64,000 nt of DNA. Origin: Hyperoodon ampullatus. Lineage: Eukaryota; Chordata; Mammalia; Artiodactyla; Ziphiidae. The stretch is from assembly GCA_949752795.1 (NCBI GenBank), contig OX457071.1, positions 23,048,800 through 23,112,799 of the forward strand, written 5' to 3'. Positions 1 to 11,429 of the stretch are shown here, one piece after another. The position numbers and the translations under genes were made by a program. The notes below the pieces were generated by a model that was not told the origin of the DNA, did no database searches, and saw nothing but the letters and a program-made list of their open reading frames with translations. Every line of letters begins with the position of its first letter. The stretch's first letter is position 1.

Positions 1-873
1 ATTTAATATAACATTCTAATAACATCCTAGTATCTTACTATTAAATTAAATAGTATCTTAGTATTAAATTCAACAAGCAACAATGGATATATGTAGTCTA
101 ATTAGTTTAAAGACTATTAGTAAGATTCTTATTGACAAAAATCAAATCTTCAACACTTTGTAAGAAATAAGATTTCTAAAAGAAAAGTCGTATTATCTAG
201 GGCAGTTGGAAATGTGATTTTTCTCAATTGTGTGGTTCAAGGAATGGTGCTGATTTGTCATATAGAGATTTAGTGATTCAAGATCATACATACTTGATGG
301 ACACAAAGCCTAAAGCCATGTCACTTGCATGTTGCTTTCTCTGCCAGCAACTTTGTTTTGATTTAATCTATGAATTAATAAAGTCTGACCATAGCTGATG
401 CAGATTTGAGATTAGTAATTAAAGTCTGAATAAGATTGTGGTTAAAAATAAATTACAACAGAAAAATATTCCATTCTTTTTCACAGGCTGCTATTTTACA
501 GATAAATATCCATTTTATTAGATAATAACAGTTTAAAATATTATTTTAATAATAAAATGAATGCTTGCCTCTTTTGCAATTGCATATTCATGATGTTTTG
601 TATTCTTATCATTTTATGAAATGAGAAAATAAATCTTAATTTCAAGTAAAATAATGTATTTTCTGTAACATATATATCATCTACTTAGGCTTATCTTTTG
701 CCAAAAGATGTTTATAGTTATGTTTCTATTCACAATAGAAATAAAGGCCTCACATTATATTATGTAAAGTAGTCTATATTTTAGAATGTATTCATATAAG
801 GCACTAGAGGGATTATAAATTTATAATTATAGGAATACTTATTAAGTATCAAATAAATAAGTGGAGGTCAAAA
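1..873. other. AT-rich intergenic DNA, no gene recognised
   Basis: No long open frame, no recognisable repeat body and no RNA gene was seen. The stretch is rich in A and T with short A/T runs. It could be ancient unrecognisable repeat or unique sequence. Confidence 0.5.
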
Positions 874-885
874 CTATTACTTCCA

Positions 886-1081
886 GGGACTTCCCTGACG
901 GTCCAGTGGTCAAGACTTTGCCTTCCAGTGCAGGAGGTGCAGGTTCAATCCCTGGTCGGGGAGCTAAGATCCCACATGCCTCATGGCCAAAAAACCAAAA
1001 CATAAAACAGAAGCACTATTATAACACATTCAATAAAAGACTTTAAAAATGGTCTGCATCAAAAAAAATAAAAATCTTTAA
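886..1081 (+). mobile_element. CHR-type SINE (left member of a doublet)
   Basis: The head GGGACTTCCCTGACGG is followed by a tRNA-like B-box region (GGTTCAATCCC), then GGGGAGCTAAGATCCCACATG and a tail rich in A with AAACAGAAGCACTATTATAAC and AATAAAAGACTTTAAAAATGG. This is the older CHR subtype with a long non-tRNA tail. It is sense-oriented and ends in A/T-rich sequence immediately before a second SINE. The direct repeat to its left, CTATTACTTCCA (874-885), has its partner only after the second SINE. A Pol III promoter derived from tRNA is expected but is mutated. Confidence 0.9.
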
Positions 1082-1397
1082 GGGACTTCCCTGGTGGCAC
1101 AGTGGATAAGGCTCCGTGCTCCCAATGCAGTGGGCCAGGGTTCGATTCCTGGTCAGGGAATTAGATCCTACATACATGACACAACTAAGAGTTCACATGC
1201 GGCAACTAGGGAACCCGGGTGCCACAACTAAGGAGCCCGCGAGCCGCAACTAAGGAGCCCTGGAGCCTCAACTAAGGAGACCGCCTGCCACAACTAAGGA
1301 GGCGCACCTGCCGCAAATAAGGAGCCTGCCTGCTGCAACTAAGACCCAGTGCAACCAAATAAATAAATACTAAAAAAAGAAAAAACAAACAAAAAAC
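1082..1397 (+). mobile_element. CHR-type SINE (right member of a doublet), with internal repeats
   Basis: The sense head GGGACTTCCCTGGTGGCACA is followed by GGTTCGATTCCTGGTCAGGG. The body then contains several imperfect tandem units based on CAACTAAGGAGCC (about 1180-1345), before an AAATAAATAAAT tail. The right-hand direct repeat CTATTAGTTCCA (1398-1409) matches 11 of 12 bases of the repeat found left of the preceding SINE. The pair may therefore have arrived together or by nested insertion. Confidence 0.88.
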
Positions 1398-1409
1398 CTA
1401 TTAGTTCCA

Positions 1410-2549
1410 TTACATAGCTGACTAAGAGACATAAATGTGATCAATTATTTGGGAATGCCTAATCATAGGAACATTAATATGTAATACTATCCATTAATTT
1501 GTCACAATCAATGCTTGTTTTTTAATACATCCTGTATTGAAATAGTTTTAACACTGTATACCAGGTCCAGGAAATCCCACTCTGTCTACACACTTTACTT
1601 TAGCTTTGGTGCCATTTAATACTACCTTTTCCCCTCTACTATTTTCAGTCTAAACCAGTTATATTATTTCCCTCAATTGAACATGTATTGACCAGTTGCC
1701 AAAGTCAATTGACAAGTAAGCTTAATAAGATCAATCTAACAATTAGTTGGCAACTATTTTCTGACTGGTCACTTAAAAATAATATAATTAGTTTTTGTGT
1801 TGACATAGTATTTTTCCAGAGACTAAGTTAGAATACACAAATGATCTAAACTGAAATAATGCATAGTCTGAAAATCTACATAAGGAGCTTCCAGGGTAAT
1901 TTCAGTTCTCATTACATGAATATTCTGATTTAAGTAGACTTTGTGACCATGAGAGTTTCCTCTCTTAGGCACTCCAGGAGTATATTAAGGGTCAAGTTTA
2001 CAAAAGAGCCAACGTTATTTCTGAAAACTAGTAATACCTTATAGAAGAACGTATGGTATAAATTTTGGGGTTTTTTTTTAACAGGAGAGTACACAACATA
2101 GACTAGAATAGATCCAAACCAACTTCCTCTTTCTGCCTCTACCTTTCATATCATCCAGAATGGAAAAATACTGCAAGCTGAGCTGTGTTCTCAATACCAT
2201 CCAGTGTTCATACACCAAGAGCTGCTGTGCTCAGAGGTAAAGATAAAGGGCCATTTCTTAGACATTCCCTTAAGTTTTCGAAAACTAGGATGCAGACACA
2301 CTTTTCTAAAGCCTGCTTTTCTCATCCAGAAATATTCAGTACATTATGAAAATCCTCCCAAGTGCCCTATTAATAATAATGACTAGTAATAAACCAGGCT
2401 GCTTAATGACTACATAATAGTCCTTGGAAAATAAGTGATACTTTATCACAGATTTTCCCATATTGATTATGTTTTGTGCCTTTATGAAAAAAAATGTTTC
2501 AATAAATTCTCCAATGTATGTATCCTGGTTAAAAAAAAAAAAATTGCTG
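1410..2549. other. AT-rich DNA, nothing recognised
   Basis: Short open frames of 60-72 codons occur (for example 2204-2386). They lack family resemblance and splice or coding context, so I treat them as chance. Confidence 0.4.
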
Positions 2550-3000
2550 TACATTCTCCAGAATGAGATTGATGAGTTGTTGTATTTTTAGTTTTAGTAA
2601 ATTTTCCAAATTGCTTTCTAAAACAGCTACTAACTCTTCACCCTTCACCCAGCAAGGTATAAGAACACTTTCCCCCTCACTCCTGCCAAAAATAGATATT
2701 ATATAGAGGTGTATTATGATATGTTAGTTTGGTTAATATTAAGTAATAAGTCATGATGGCTCTAATTTGTATCCCTATTATCAGTAAGTTTGACTATGGT
2801 TCCAAGTTTGTGTTGACTATTTGGTTTTGTTTTACAGTAAAAGTTCTCTTAATATATCTTGTCCAATTCCCTATTAGATTTAGTTCCTTCCGTCACTATT
2901 TAAGTGTTCTTTGTATAGTATAAATGCCAAAACTTTGTCATCTCTACTGCAACAAAGTTTTAACATTTATCTCTTTACTTCTTATGTATACACTGAATTT
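2550..3000 (-). mobile_element. Old L1 fragment, antisense
   Basis: The wording is typical of the complement of the L1 ORF2 end and 3' region: AATTTTCCAAATTGCTTTCT, then CTCTAATTTGTATCCC and TTGACTATTTGGTTTTG. It is heavily mutated with no open frame. Boundaries are estimated by eye. Confidence 0.55.
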
Positions 3001-4669
3001 AAAATTACATGTATTATTTATTTATAGCTAACATCCTAATTAACCAATATAATGACTCACCCTTTCTCCCATTCTTTTTACATAATTTGAAAATAGAGAA
3101 CACATCTACTTTTCCAAGGTCATTTCACACCAAGATATAAAACTTGCCACATATCCTGCAAGGCTGACTATTTCTTCACTCTAGGAATATATCTGAAGGT
3201 CAAACAGATGTTGACTCTACTTGAGCTTGTCATTAGATAGATTAGGCCATTTTCTGCATCAGAGATAAGAAAAATAAGTTTTTACATGTGCCTTTGATTA
3301 CTATTCTTTCCATCAATCACAAAAATGTCTTATCCATCTGATATTACTCTATCCTTTCTATCCTATGAAATTCTGGTATCCTTAATCAATCTGCTTCATT
3401 TTCAAAAGGTCAGTTGGATGATCTAAAATATGATACAAATGTATTCAAAGAATATCAATTAACATAAAATTTCTGAAAGTATGTTTAAATTACTTTTTCT
3501 CAGTCTCTGTAAACATAAATTTGCTAAAACATATATAATTATCATTTCTCACAGAAAGGACCATGTTAATAGCACTTAGTTATTTTTTCTATATTTGCAT
3601 AATAAAATTCAATTTTTTGCAGTTGGTTTCCATAAATCATGGCAGTTATTATTTAGCTAAACATACCTAAGAGTACAGAGTTGTGTTTCAATAAAGAAAC
3701 ACATGCACAGTATTAAAATATATAATTTATCAACACACTCCCCCAAGAGTGTGATGCCATATTTTAGACAGAATTGTGCATGAAAAATTTATCTTGTCAT
3801 ATAGAGTGTCCCAATATAAATGAGGCATTATAAAATGTTAATTACATTAAATTTGGAAACATTAAAATCCAGGAAAATGATAAATATAGAACATTAAGCT
3901 ATAAGGAAAATTTATTTAAATATAATATGATATATTATTCACCATATTCAAGATAAAAGCAATATTGTGGGTAGGAAGTAAGAATGGCTGAATTCCCTAA
4001 TGTATATGCACAAAATACATACAAATATGTTATATGTACCCATCAAATATATATATGAAAGATATATATATTATAGCTTAAATATATTAGATAGATATAA
4101 TTATATATACTACAAATTATATGTACACATCTAATATATATTATATATATTAGCTATTATATATAATGATATATTATTTAAATATATTGCTTAAATGTAG
4201 TTCTTTAAGAAATAAAGAAAAATAAATATAAATCAGAGTGTTTTTAAGATTTAAACTAATCATTCATTGAGTGTCATTAATGTGCTAATATTAATAGAAC
4301 ACAAAAAGTCATCCAAGAATTACTTTTAGGCATGAGCATATATGACATTTTTCTAATAAAGTATACGAATTTTCTTTTTAATCTAACAGATTAGTCATGA
4401 ACATTAATTCATAAGAATAAATGGAAATTACTGAATTATTTAATGGCTTATTTAAAAATTGTTCTTGTTAAAAATCTAAAATAACAGAAATACATTCAGA
4501 TACCTCAACATCTAAAATTTAAAATAAGTCCTTATTTGAGGAAATTTGAAATAATGACTGATAATTGTCTTATAAAGCTTCAGGGCATATTAATTTCAAA
4601 GAAAATGTACAATGTAAATATTGTGTCCAATACTCTCCGAATTACTTCATAGCTATAAAAATAGAAATT
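3001..4669. other. AT-rich DNA with degenerate TA repeats
   Basis: No gene or clear transposon was recognised. About 4040-4200 holds an impure TA-rich array (ATATATATATG..., TTATATATATTAGC) consistent with a decayed microsatellite. Confidence 0.45.
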
Positions 4670-4680
4670 TAACCTGCTTC

Positions 4681-4897
4681 TTTTTTTTTTTTTTTTTTTT
4701 TTTTTTGCGGTACCGGGCCTCTCACTGTTGTGGCCTCTCCCGTTGCGGGGCACAGGCTCTGGACGTGCAGGCTCAGCGGCCATGGCTCACAGGCCCAGCC
4801 GCTCCGCGGCATGTGGGACCTTCCCGGACCGGGGCATGAACCCCTGTCCCCTGCATCGGCAGGCGGACTCTCAACCACTGTGCCACCAGGGAAGCCC
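4681..4897 (-). mobile_element. Young CHR SINE, antisense, with target-site duplication
   Basis: A T run (complement of the A tail) at 4681-4706 leads into GCGGTACCGGGCCTCTCAC and ends in CCACCAGGGAAGCCC, the complement of the SINE head. The direct repeats TAACCTGCTTCTT flank it (starting at 4670 and 4898), a clear L1-style target-site duplication. Open frames across this interval come from the SINE and are not genes. Confidence 0.96.
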
Positions 4898-4910
4898 TAA
4901 CCTGCTTCTT

Positions 4911-5555
4911 AATTAGCTAATTTATCAAGAAGTTATTATATCAAGAATAGGTATAATTTAAAATTTCATCCTATGTTTTCACAAAACCAGAGCTTTCTAT
5001 TTTAAAAATACACAATAGAATATTTCAAAACCAGTAGAATATTTCAGATCTCTGGACCAGAAACAAAGTAGAGGACATCAGTGTCACTTTGGGAAGAGTT
5101 CTGTCAAAAGGACCGTGAAAAGAAAGGTGAAAACAGCTAATGGCAGTTCCAGTCAAGTTTAATCTTATGCAAGCAGAATTTAATCAGATCAACACACTGT
5201 GTTTCAAATGTTATCACTCAGGTAAATTCTCTAATGCAAAACTGAACTGAGATACTCAAACAGACTCCTGGTAATGACAATTAAAAATCTATACTCATGT
5301 TTAACTTTTAATACACAGATCTATTTTTCCATTATATATAAATGGTTTTATAGGTCATGTATGTTGAAACTATTTTTTAATGTTTATAAGCATCTGAGTA
5401 TCAAAGTTCATAAATACAAACATATTTGTGTTGGGCTTAGAGATTATGCTTACTTAAATTAAGTGAGTATCACTGACACAGTACTCTGTGTGTGTGTGTG
5501 TGTGTCCATTTATCACAGTCAACCCATGTTAATATATTCTATTTATCATTATTTG
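4911..5555. other. AT-rich DNA with a short GT repeat
   Basis: Nothing gene-like was recognised. A perfect (TG)n tract lies at 5487-5505. Confidence 0.45.
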
Positions 5556-5559
5556 AGCA

Positions 5560-5670
5560 GATGAGGAGTCCATGGCTCAGAGAGAGTTGAAATAACTTTC
5601 TCAATGTCACACTGCTTGTAAGAGCCAGGATGAGAATTTAAATCCTCTGCCCACCTGCAACATTCTAGCT
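5560..5670 (-). mobile_element. MIR SINE fragment, antisense
   Basis: The order GATGAGGAGTCCATGGCTCA, GAGAGTTGAAATAACTTTC, TGTCACACTGC and AGAGCCAGGATGAGAATTTA matches the complement of the MIR core (ATGAGGAAACTGAGGCTCAG...). This is an ancient mammal-wide SINE. No target duplication is expected at this age. Confidence 0.8.
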
Positions 5671-6479
5671 TTTTTTCTTTTCCAAAAAAACACAAAAGCT
5701 AAATGGAAAAGAGAATATAAGAAAGGTCACTAAAAAGGAACTTGACAATCTTAAATGCAACTTTTTTCTCACTTTCCAAAAGAGAAAATCTTGCACATAT
5801 TCATTTATGTACTTTACAGAAAATTCTGAAAACAGAAAACTTCTCATTGGTGATAATATGTCTATAACAAGGTAATTCACTATTTAAATGAAAGCTTCCA
5901 TTTATTTTTTCTCTACTCATCTAAAATATATTATTAAGGCTTCATATAAGTTTCTGATCATCTCTCTCCCAGATCTCAGACATACAGAGATAAAATCTTT
6001 CCTACTACAGCACACTAACTTATGCACATTTCTCACATGTTGAGTCATTTCAATCTATATCATTTTTCCCATTCTAGAAGTCTCCTTCATGTGAAATGAT
6101 TTTTTAAAAAACCCACTACACAGTATACGTACTTAAATATGTAAATGATTAATTCATTTGTTACCGAGCAAAACAAAACAATGGCATTACACTATTATAG
6201 GCTTTATTACATACATTTAGGTTCTATGATACTATCCTTTCTCTGGTACCTGTCCAGAAGATTTATATATATATAATCTTAAAATCTCTTAGCTAGAAAC
6301 CATAGGTATGGTATCCAAATAATAAATCCTCTTGTGCACATACTAATTTTAAGATAAATTCTATCAGCAGAAAATATTTCATTTATGAAACCCTTGAGCC
6401 CTCCATGGATGGCATTCTCATATACCCACATCTTGAAATGACTGGAGGAGAAAAACCAGAAGACTTAAATACAGAGCAT
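5671..6479. other. AT-rich DNA, nothing recognised
   Basis: The antisense open frame at 5665-5880 (71 codons) is low in complexity, rich in Phe/Ser/Leu, and has no family resemblance. No RNA gene was seen. Confidence 0.4.
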
Positions 6480-6655
6480 TTTATACAAGCAGCTTTAACC
6501 TCTGTAACAGCTCTGTAGGTAGGTACTATTATAATCACCATTGTGCAGGTGAATAAAATTCATTGTGCAGTTAGTGATCTACCCAAGGTGATACAGGTGT
6601 CAGAGTCAGGATCTGAATTCACTGTGACTAGCTTCAAGTCCAAGATCTTAAAATA
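6480..6655 (-). mobile_element. MIR SINE fragment, antisense
   Basis: The order is CTGTAACAGCTCTGTAGGTA, GTACTATTATAATCACCATT, CAGGTGAATAAAATTC, GTGATCTACCCAAGGTGATA and CAGAGTCAGGATCTGAATTC. This is a MIR complement reading from the 3' part towards the tRNA-like part, well eroded. Confidence 0.72.
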
Positions 6656-6840
6656 TGATGACTATTATCTCTATTTAGATATGAGGTAGTAAATGCCATC
6701 ATTTATTTACTGCAACAGTAAACTAAAGTGGTGATCTCAAATTTTCTGGCTATCTCAAAGATAAACAAACCAATGCTTCTTTGCATGGAATAAACATAAA
6801 AAGAATGGAAAATAAGAATATTGTAATTGGCAACATGCCC

Positions 6841-6872
6841 TTCTCTCTCCCTCTCTCTCTCTCTTTCTCTCC
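6841..6872. repeat. (CT)n microsatellite
   Basis: Pyrimidine-only CT repeat with minor interruptions. The arginine/glutamate-rich antisense open frame here is a product of the repeat. Confidence 0.9.
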
Positions 6873-6879
6873 TAGATGA

Positions 6880-8319
6880 ACTGAACCCTAACAAGAATAG
6901 TCAGACTTTTCACTCCTTCAGTAGACGACTCATGTCTTTTAACCTTTAAATCTCCAGTTTATTTTATGAAGCAATTGTTACCTAGTAGGTACAAAGAATA
7001 CATTTAATTTTGTTTCAAAAAAATGAAAAAGTCTGCTTGAGTCAACTAGTCACCTAGAAAAACTTGATATTTTCTTGCTTCTGAGTCACATTTCTATATT
7101 TACTCTGGTAGTGTGTTTCCATCACTATTAAAATAGTAGTTCTCTATGGAAATACTTTTTTGCCACTTCCCCAAGGTGGGGGAATTGCCTGACAGTAATT
7201 TTGATATTCACGCCTCCATTCCACTAGGTTCATCACAAAGAATATGGTTGTGCAGATTCTTGCACAAGTATGGTGGTTTTCTTATCCTTCTATACTTCCT
7301 GGGGTCTTAACATATCAAAACTAGGATACAGAAAAGGGACATTTCATAAACTGAGGAAGGATGGAGGCAATCTCTGAGGCTCCCTTAGCCTGGGACTAGG
7401 AAAAAATTAAAGAGTTCAATCGTGGCACCTTAAAACTATAATAGAATTGAAAGATTTGAAGATTGAATTAAATGAATAATAAATCATATTTGATGATTTA
7501 GAAGAGATTCACTCAATGGAGAGGAAGAACAAAGTATTAAAATGGGACTGGAAGGGTCCAGAAAAAGGGAAATTTGCTTTTCTGAAGACCCCTTGGAAAA
7601 GGAGCACCCATGCTAATGGCATCCCACTGAAGGTTAAAGATTTCATGGCTTTTGAGGAGCTGGGGTGATGCACAGAACAGGATAAACAGGGTGGCATAAC
7701 TACTTCCTTAAACCTCATTCTTTTGTGGAACTTGCAAAATTTGCAAGCTTCATTAAAATCCTGAATTCAAAGACAACTTTGCACATTTCTCTGAATGTGT
7801 ATGTGTGTGTTTGTGTATCTTACAGTAAGATCATTTGTGAACAGTGGTGCCACCCTCCCATTCCACTTGGCATTAGGTTATATTGCTTTGCAGTACTATT
7901 AGCAGAAAGAAGCTGGGATTTTTGCCAAGGGAGTATTAATGGCACAAATAATCAGCCAATTCTTGGTGTCTGGGTGTATTTCCAATAATGACTCATGATC
8001 ATTCAAGATAAAAAAATGTAGTAATGTAGTAAATTAGTAATGTGGTAAAAATATTCTGTTCTAAAAATTAGTAGCTTTTATAAAGAAAAGCATGAAACAG
8101 AGTTTAGGAGTGGGATGCCAATTAAGGGTAGTGAGAATTGTTTTGAGGGTATTGGTATGTCTTTGAAAAAACTGTATAGTTCTCTCTCACCCAACCACCA
8201 CCACAATCTTAAATAGAGACATAAAAAAAAAAAAAATAGAGACATGGACTTGATTTTCTCCCATAATTATTAATGCTATAGGTGATCATATATCCCACAG
8301 CATGAACAGCATAGTGTAA
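6880..8319. other. AT-rich DNA, nothing recognised
   Basis: Open frames at 7509-7718 (-) and 7725-7988 (+) have no recognisable domain. A small TG-rich patch (about 7796-7816) is present. No convincing exon or RNA was seen. Confidence 0.4.
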
Positions 8320-8815
8320 AGGACATGGTCCAAGGACATGGAAGCAACCTAAATGTCCATTGACAGATGAATGGATAAAGAAGATGTGGTAGGGGTTTCC
8401 CTGGTGGCGCAGTGGTTGAGAGTCCACCTGCCAATGTAGGGCACACGGGTTCCAGCCCTGGTCTGGGAAGATCCCACATGCCACGGAGCAGCTGGCCCCA
8501 TGAGCCACAATTACTGAGCCTACATGTCTGGAGCCTGTGCTCCACAGCAAGAGAGGCCACGATAGCGAGAGGCCCGCGCACCGCGATGAGGAGTGGCCCC
8601 CACTTGCCACAACTAGAGAAAGCCCTCACACAGAAACGAAGACCCAACACAGCCATAAATAAATAAATAAAAATTAAAAAAAAAAAAGAGCTGGTGACAC
8701 GTACGTGCACCAAGACAGCGTGAATTAAAAAAAAAAAAAAAAAAAGATGTGGTACATATATACAATGGAATATTACTCAGCCATAAAAAGGAAGGAAATT
8801 AAATTAAAAAAAAAA
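8320..8815 (+). mobile_element. Short L1 fragment, split by a SINE
   Basis: Before and after the SINE the sequence reads as one L1 segment: ATGGAAGCAACCTAAATGTC...GATGAATGGATAAAGAAG, then CAATGGAATATTACTCAGCC and an A-rich end (about 8791-8818). Near-identical flanks AAAGGACATGGTCCAAG and AAAGGACATGGCCAAG bracket it. This looks like a short L1 insertion with its own target duplication, polyadenylated before the usual L1 end. Confidence 0.8.
8392..8743 (+). mobile_element. CHR SINE with apparent 3' transduction, inserted in L1
   Basis: The head GGGTTTCCCTGGTGGCGCAG begins at about 8394 and the body runs to an A-rich tail (8660-8687). It is followed by 39 bases of unrelated sequence (8688-8726) and a second A run (8727-8745). 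The target duplication AAGATGTGGTA lies at 8381-8391 and 8744-8754, outside the second A run, so SINE and extra sequence were inserted as one unit. The likely cause is Pol III readthrough past the source SINE. Confidence 0.9.
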
Positions 8816-8818
8816 AAA

Positions 8819-10479
8819 GGACATGGCCAAGACATTTTCACTGTGTTTTTCTATTGTTACTACTGCCTAGGTTATCTTTTCCAAATACTCAAGTGTTTGT
8901 AGTGTTGGGAGCTTTTATTTCCACTATGAACTAATTTTGTATTTCTGTGATTCTGCAAAAAAAAGGGGGTGAATGGACTTGTATAAAAATATGGATCAGC
9001 AATTATTTTCAGACAAATGTGTTTTGAAAAAAAAAGGAGAAAACGGTAGTGAGCTTAGAAAAGGCATAATGTTCTTTTATTAGTTCTCTTTCCTTCCATC
9101 AATATCACCTTCCTTTTCTAATTTATAAACATATAAGAAAACCAGGTAATTAACTCACCTTGGCTCCATATTTATTGATATATTTGAGAGAGAGAATGTA
9201 TCCAAATTAATTGTAATAAGAAGACCTCTACAAAATCTGACCCATTAGAATAACTTATGTATCCCCTCCATTTTCTTTTTCTATTCATGCTGCTGGCAAG
9301 TGAAAAGAGTGCGCTTAAAAAAAATTCTTGTGATTTTTATTTAGAAGATAGGTCAGCCATCATTTCTGTACTCTGTCTTTTTCTATATAATGTCATGATC
9401 CTTGTTACAGCCATGGATAAAGTCTACACAGCTATAGTTAACTAGAAGAAAGGAGCAGGGACACATTTGCTCATTCTTGGTAATTGATTAGTTCCTTTTT
9501 GTCTGACACTGGTAAGTTTGTCTTTGATAAACATTTATTCTCAATGCAGTGGTAAGCCCTGAAAATTCTTGTTTTTAGAGAGAAATAATTAAGAGCCTGC
9601 AAGAAATCTCTACCATATTGGAATTTGTTTTAAGAGCAAGTGAGTAAGTAAACAAGAACTGCTTTTGGGGACAAAAGAACTACAAAACTTTTGCACAGTG
9701 GTGGCTATTTTAGCTTCATTGAAACAAAAGCATTTATAGTAAGAAAAGGATCACATTTCAGTGTTACAATATGTTTCACAGAGAACATAAAATGAGTATG
9801 ACCAGAAATTCCTTTCCTTCAGTTAGGAGGTCCTCATGGAGTAAAGAAAGTAAAGACAGGTCTTGTTCTTTGGACTCTGAAAGGGAAATAAATGTCCTTT
9901 GGGGCAATAGAAGACAGCTCAAAACAGGGTTCTTCTGAAATGTACCTACAAGTCAGGAAGATTTAATGGCAACAGTAAATACTGTACAATATTTAACAAA
10001 ATCTCTTTTCTTTATTCTTTTTTCCCCCTCTATGTAGCAGAAAATTAAATCAGCTGTTGAATACAAAGTCATGTGCTACCACCTGAATGGTGTTGTAACA
10101 ACCAGAGCACAGTAAATTAAAATCTGAGAATATTTTCTTTGTAAGAATTTTGTGGACATAGGTCATTGTTTCTCATTATGTTGCAGAAGACACCGGCTTG
10201 GGAAAAGTCAATAGCTTCACCTTGTGCTTTTCCAGAATATAAAAAGCTGACAAAAGCACAATTAACTTCAGAGAAGATTCCTTTCAATTGAGCTTACATG
10301 TGTAAATTATTGAATGCATTCACCTGATATGGGCTAATAGTTACACACTGATACTGAAAACAACATTGGAAAAATACTGGCCATAAAATATTTGGGAATT
10401 GATTAATTAATCCTCCAAAGTAGGTAAATTTATTTACCAGATGGTAATAAGATAGGTTTCTCATTATAGTTCCTAGAGC
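8819..10479. other. AT-rich DNA, nothing recognised
   Basis: Only scattered short open frames (for example 9257-9445 +, 10294-10491 -) without recognisable domains. No structured RNA was evident. Confidence 0.4.
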
Positions 10480-11420
10480 AACAACTAGCATTGAAATAAT
10501 AAAAATAGTGATATCAATAAAAGAGATGTAGCTAAAAAGCCAATAGAAGACATAGAAGGAGATACTAAAATTATTCAGTTAATCCAAATGAAGGCAGGAA
10601 AGAAGAAACAAAAGAGATGAGCCATACAAAAGTAAATAGGAAGATAATACCCTAAAACCCAGCCATATCCAAAATCACATTAAATGTAATTGAGGTAAAC
10701 TATTAAAGACTAATTTTATCTTGATTAGATATTTTTAATAACACGAAGTACTAAATATATGTTTCCAACAGATGAAATGCAAATATAAAAGCAGAGATGA
10801 CTTAAAAGTGAAATGATGAGAAAAGATGTACATACCATGTAAATGGTATCATAATAAAGCTGGGCAGTTATATTAATATTAGAAAAGCATAATTAAAGGT
10901 GAGGTAAATTATGAGATAAAGTGAATGTTCCATCATGACAAAAAGTTTAACTCATCAATAAGACAAAACAATCCTTAGAAAGTATGTATCTAATAACAGA
11001 GCTTCAAAATACTTAAAGCTAATTTTGAGATCTAAACTTCTACAGATACAAATCTAGAATTATAGTTGGTAATTTTAACATTCTCATTAATTGATAGAGC
11101 ACACAGATTCACACACATACACAAATGTGCATGTGTATGTGTATGTATATATATGATACATACATATGTATACTATACAATTAAGAATATAAAAGATTTG
11201 AACAATATCCTTAAATAATGTGACCTAACTGACACTTTAACACAACTCCCACCAACTGTAATATACACATTTTTTTCAAGTGCACTTTGAACATAAACAA
11301 AATAATACCACTGGCTGCACCATAAAACCAGTATCAATACATTCTAAAGTACTGAAATCAGTCACAGTCTATTCTCTGACTAAAACTGAATTAGAAAACT
11401 GTAGCAACAGGATATCCAAA
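10480..11420 (+). mobile_element. Old L1/HAL1-derived segment, sense
   Basis: Eroded L1-like wording in sense orientation: ATTATAGTTGGTAATTTTAA followed by TTGATAGAGCA, then CCACCAACTGTAATATACAC, TTTTTTTCAAGTGCAC and CAGTATCAATACATTC. The order agrees with an ancient L1 or half-L1 element. It has no open frame left. A CA/TG-rich patch interrupts it at about 11100-11175. Confidence 0.55.
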
Positions 11421-11429
11421 AATAGGTAG

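Noticed and set aside
886..1081. tRNA gene in the SINE head
   Set aside because: Only a decayed tRNA-like promoter region of a SINE; no cloverleaf acceptor stem or intact anticodon arm.
8209..8713. Overlapping open frames of 84-145 codons on both strands
   Set aside because: They arise from the GC-rich CHR SINE body and recur in the same frames at every other SINE copy in the window.
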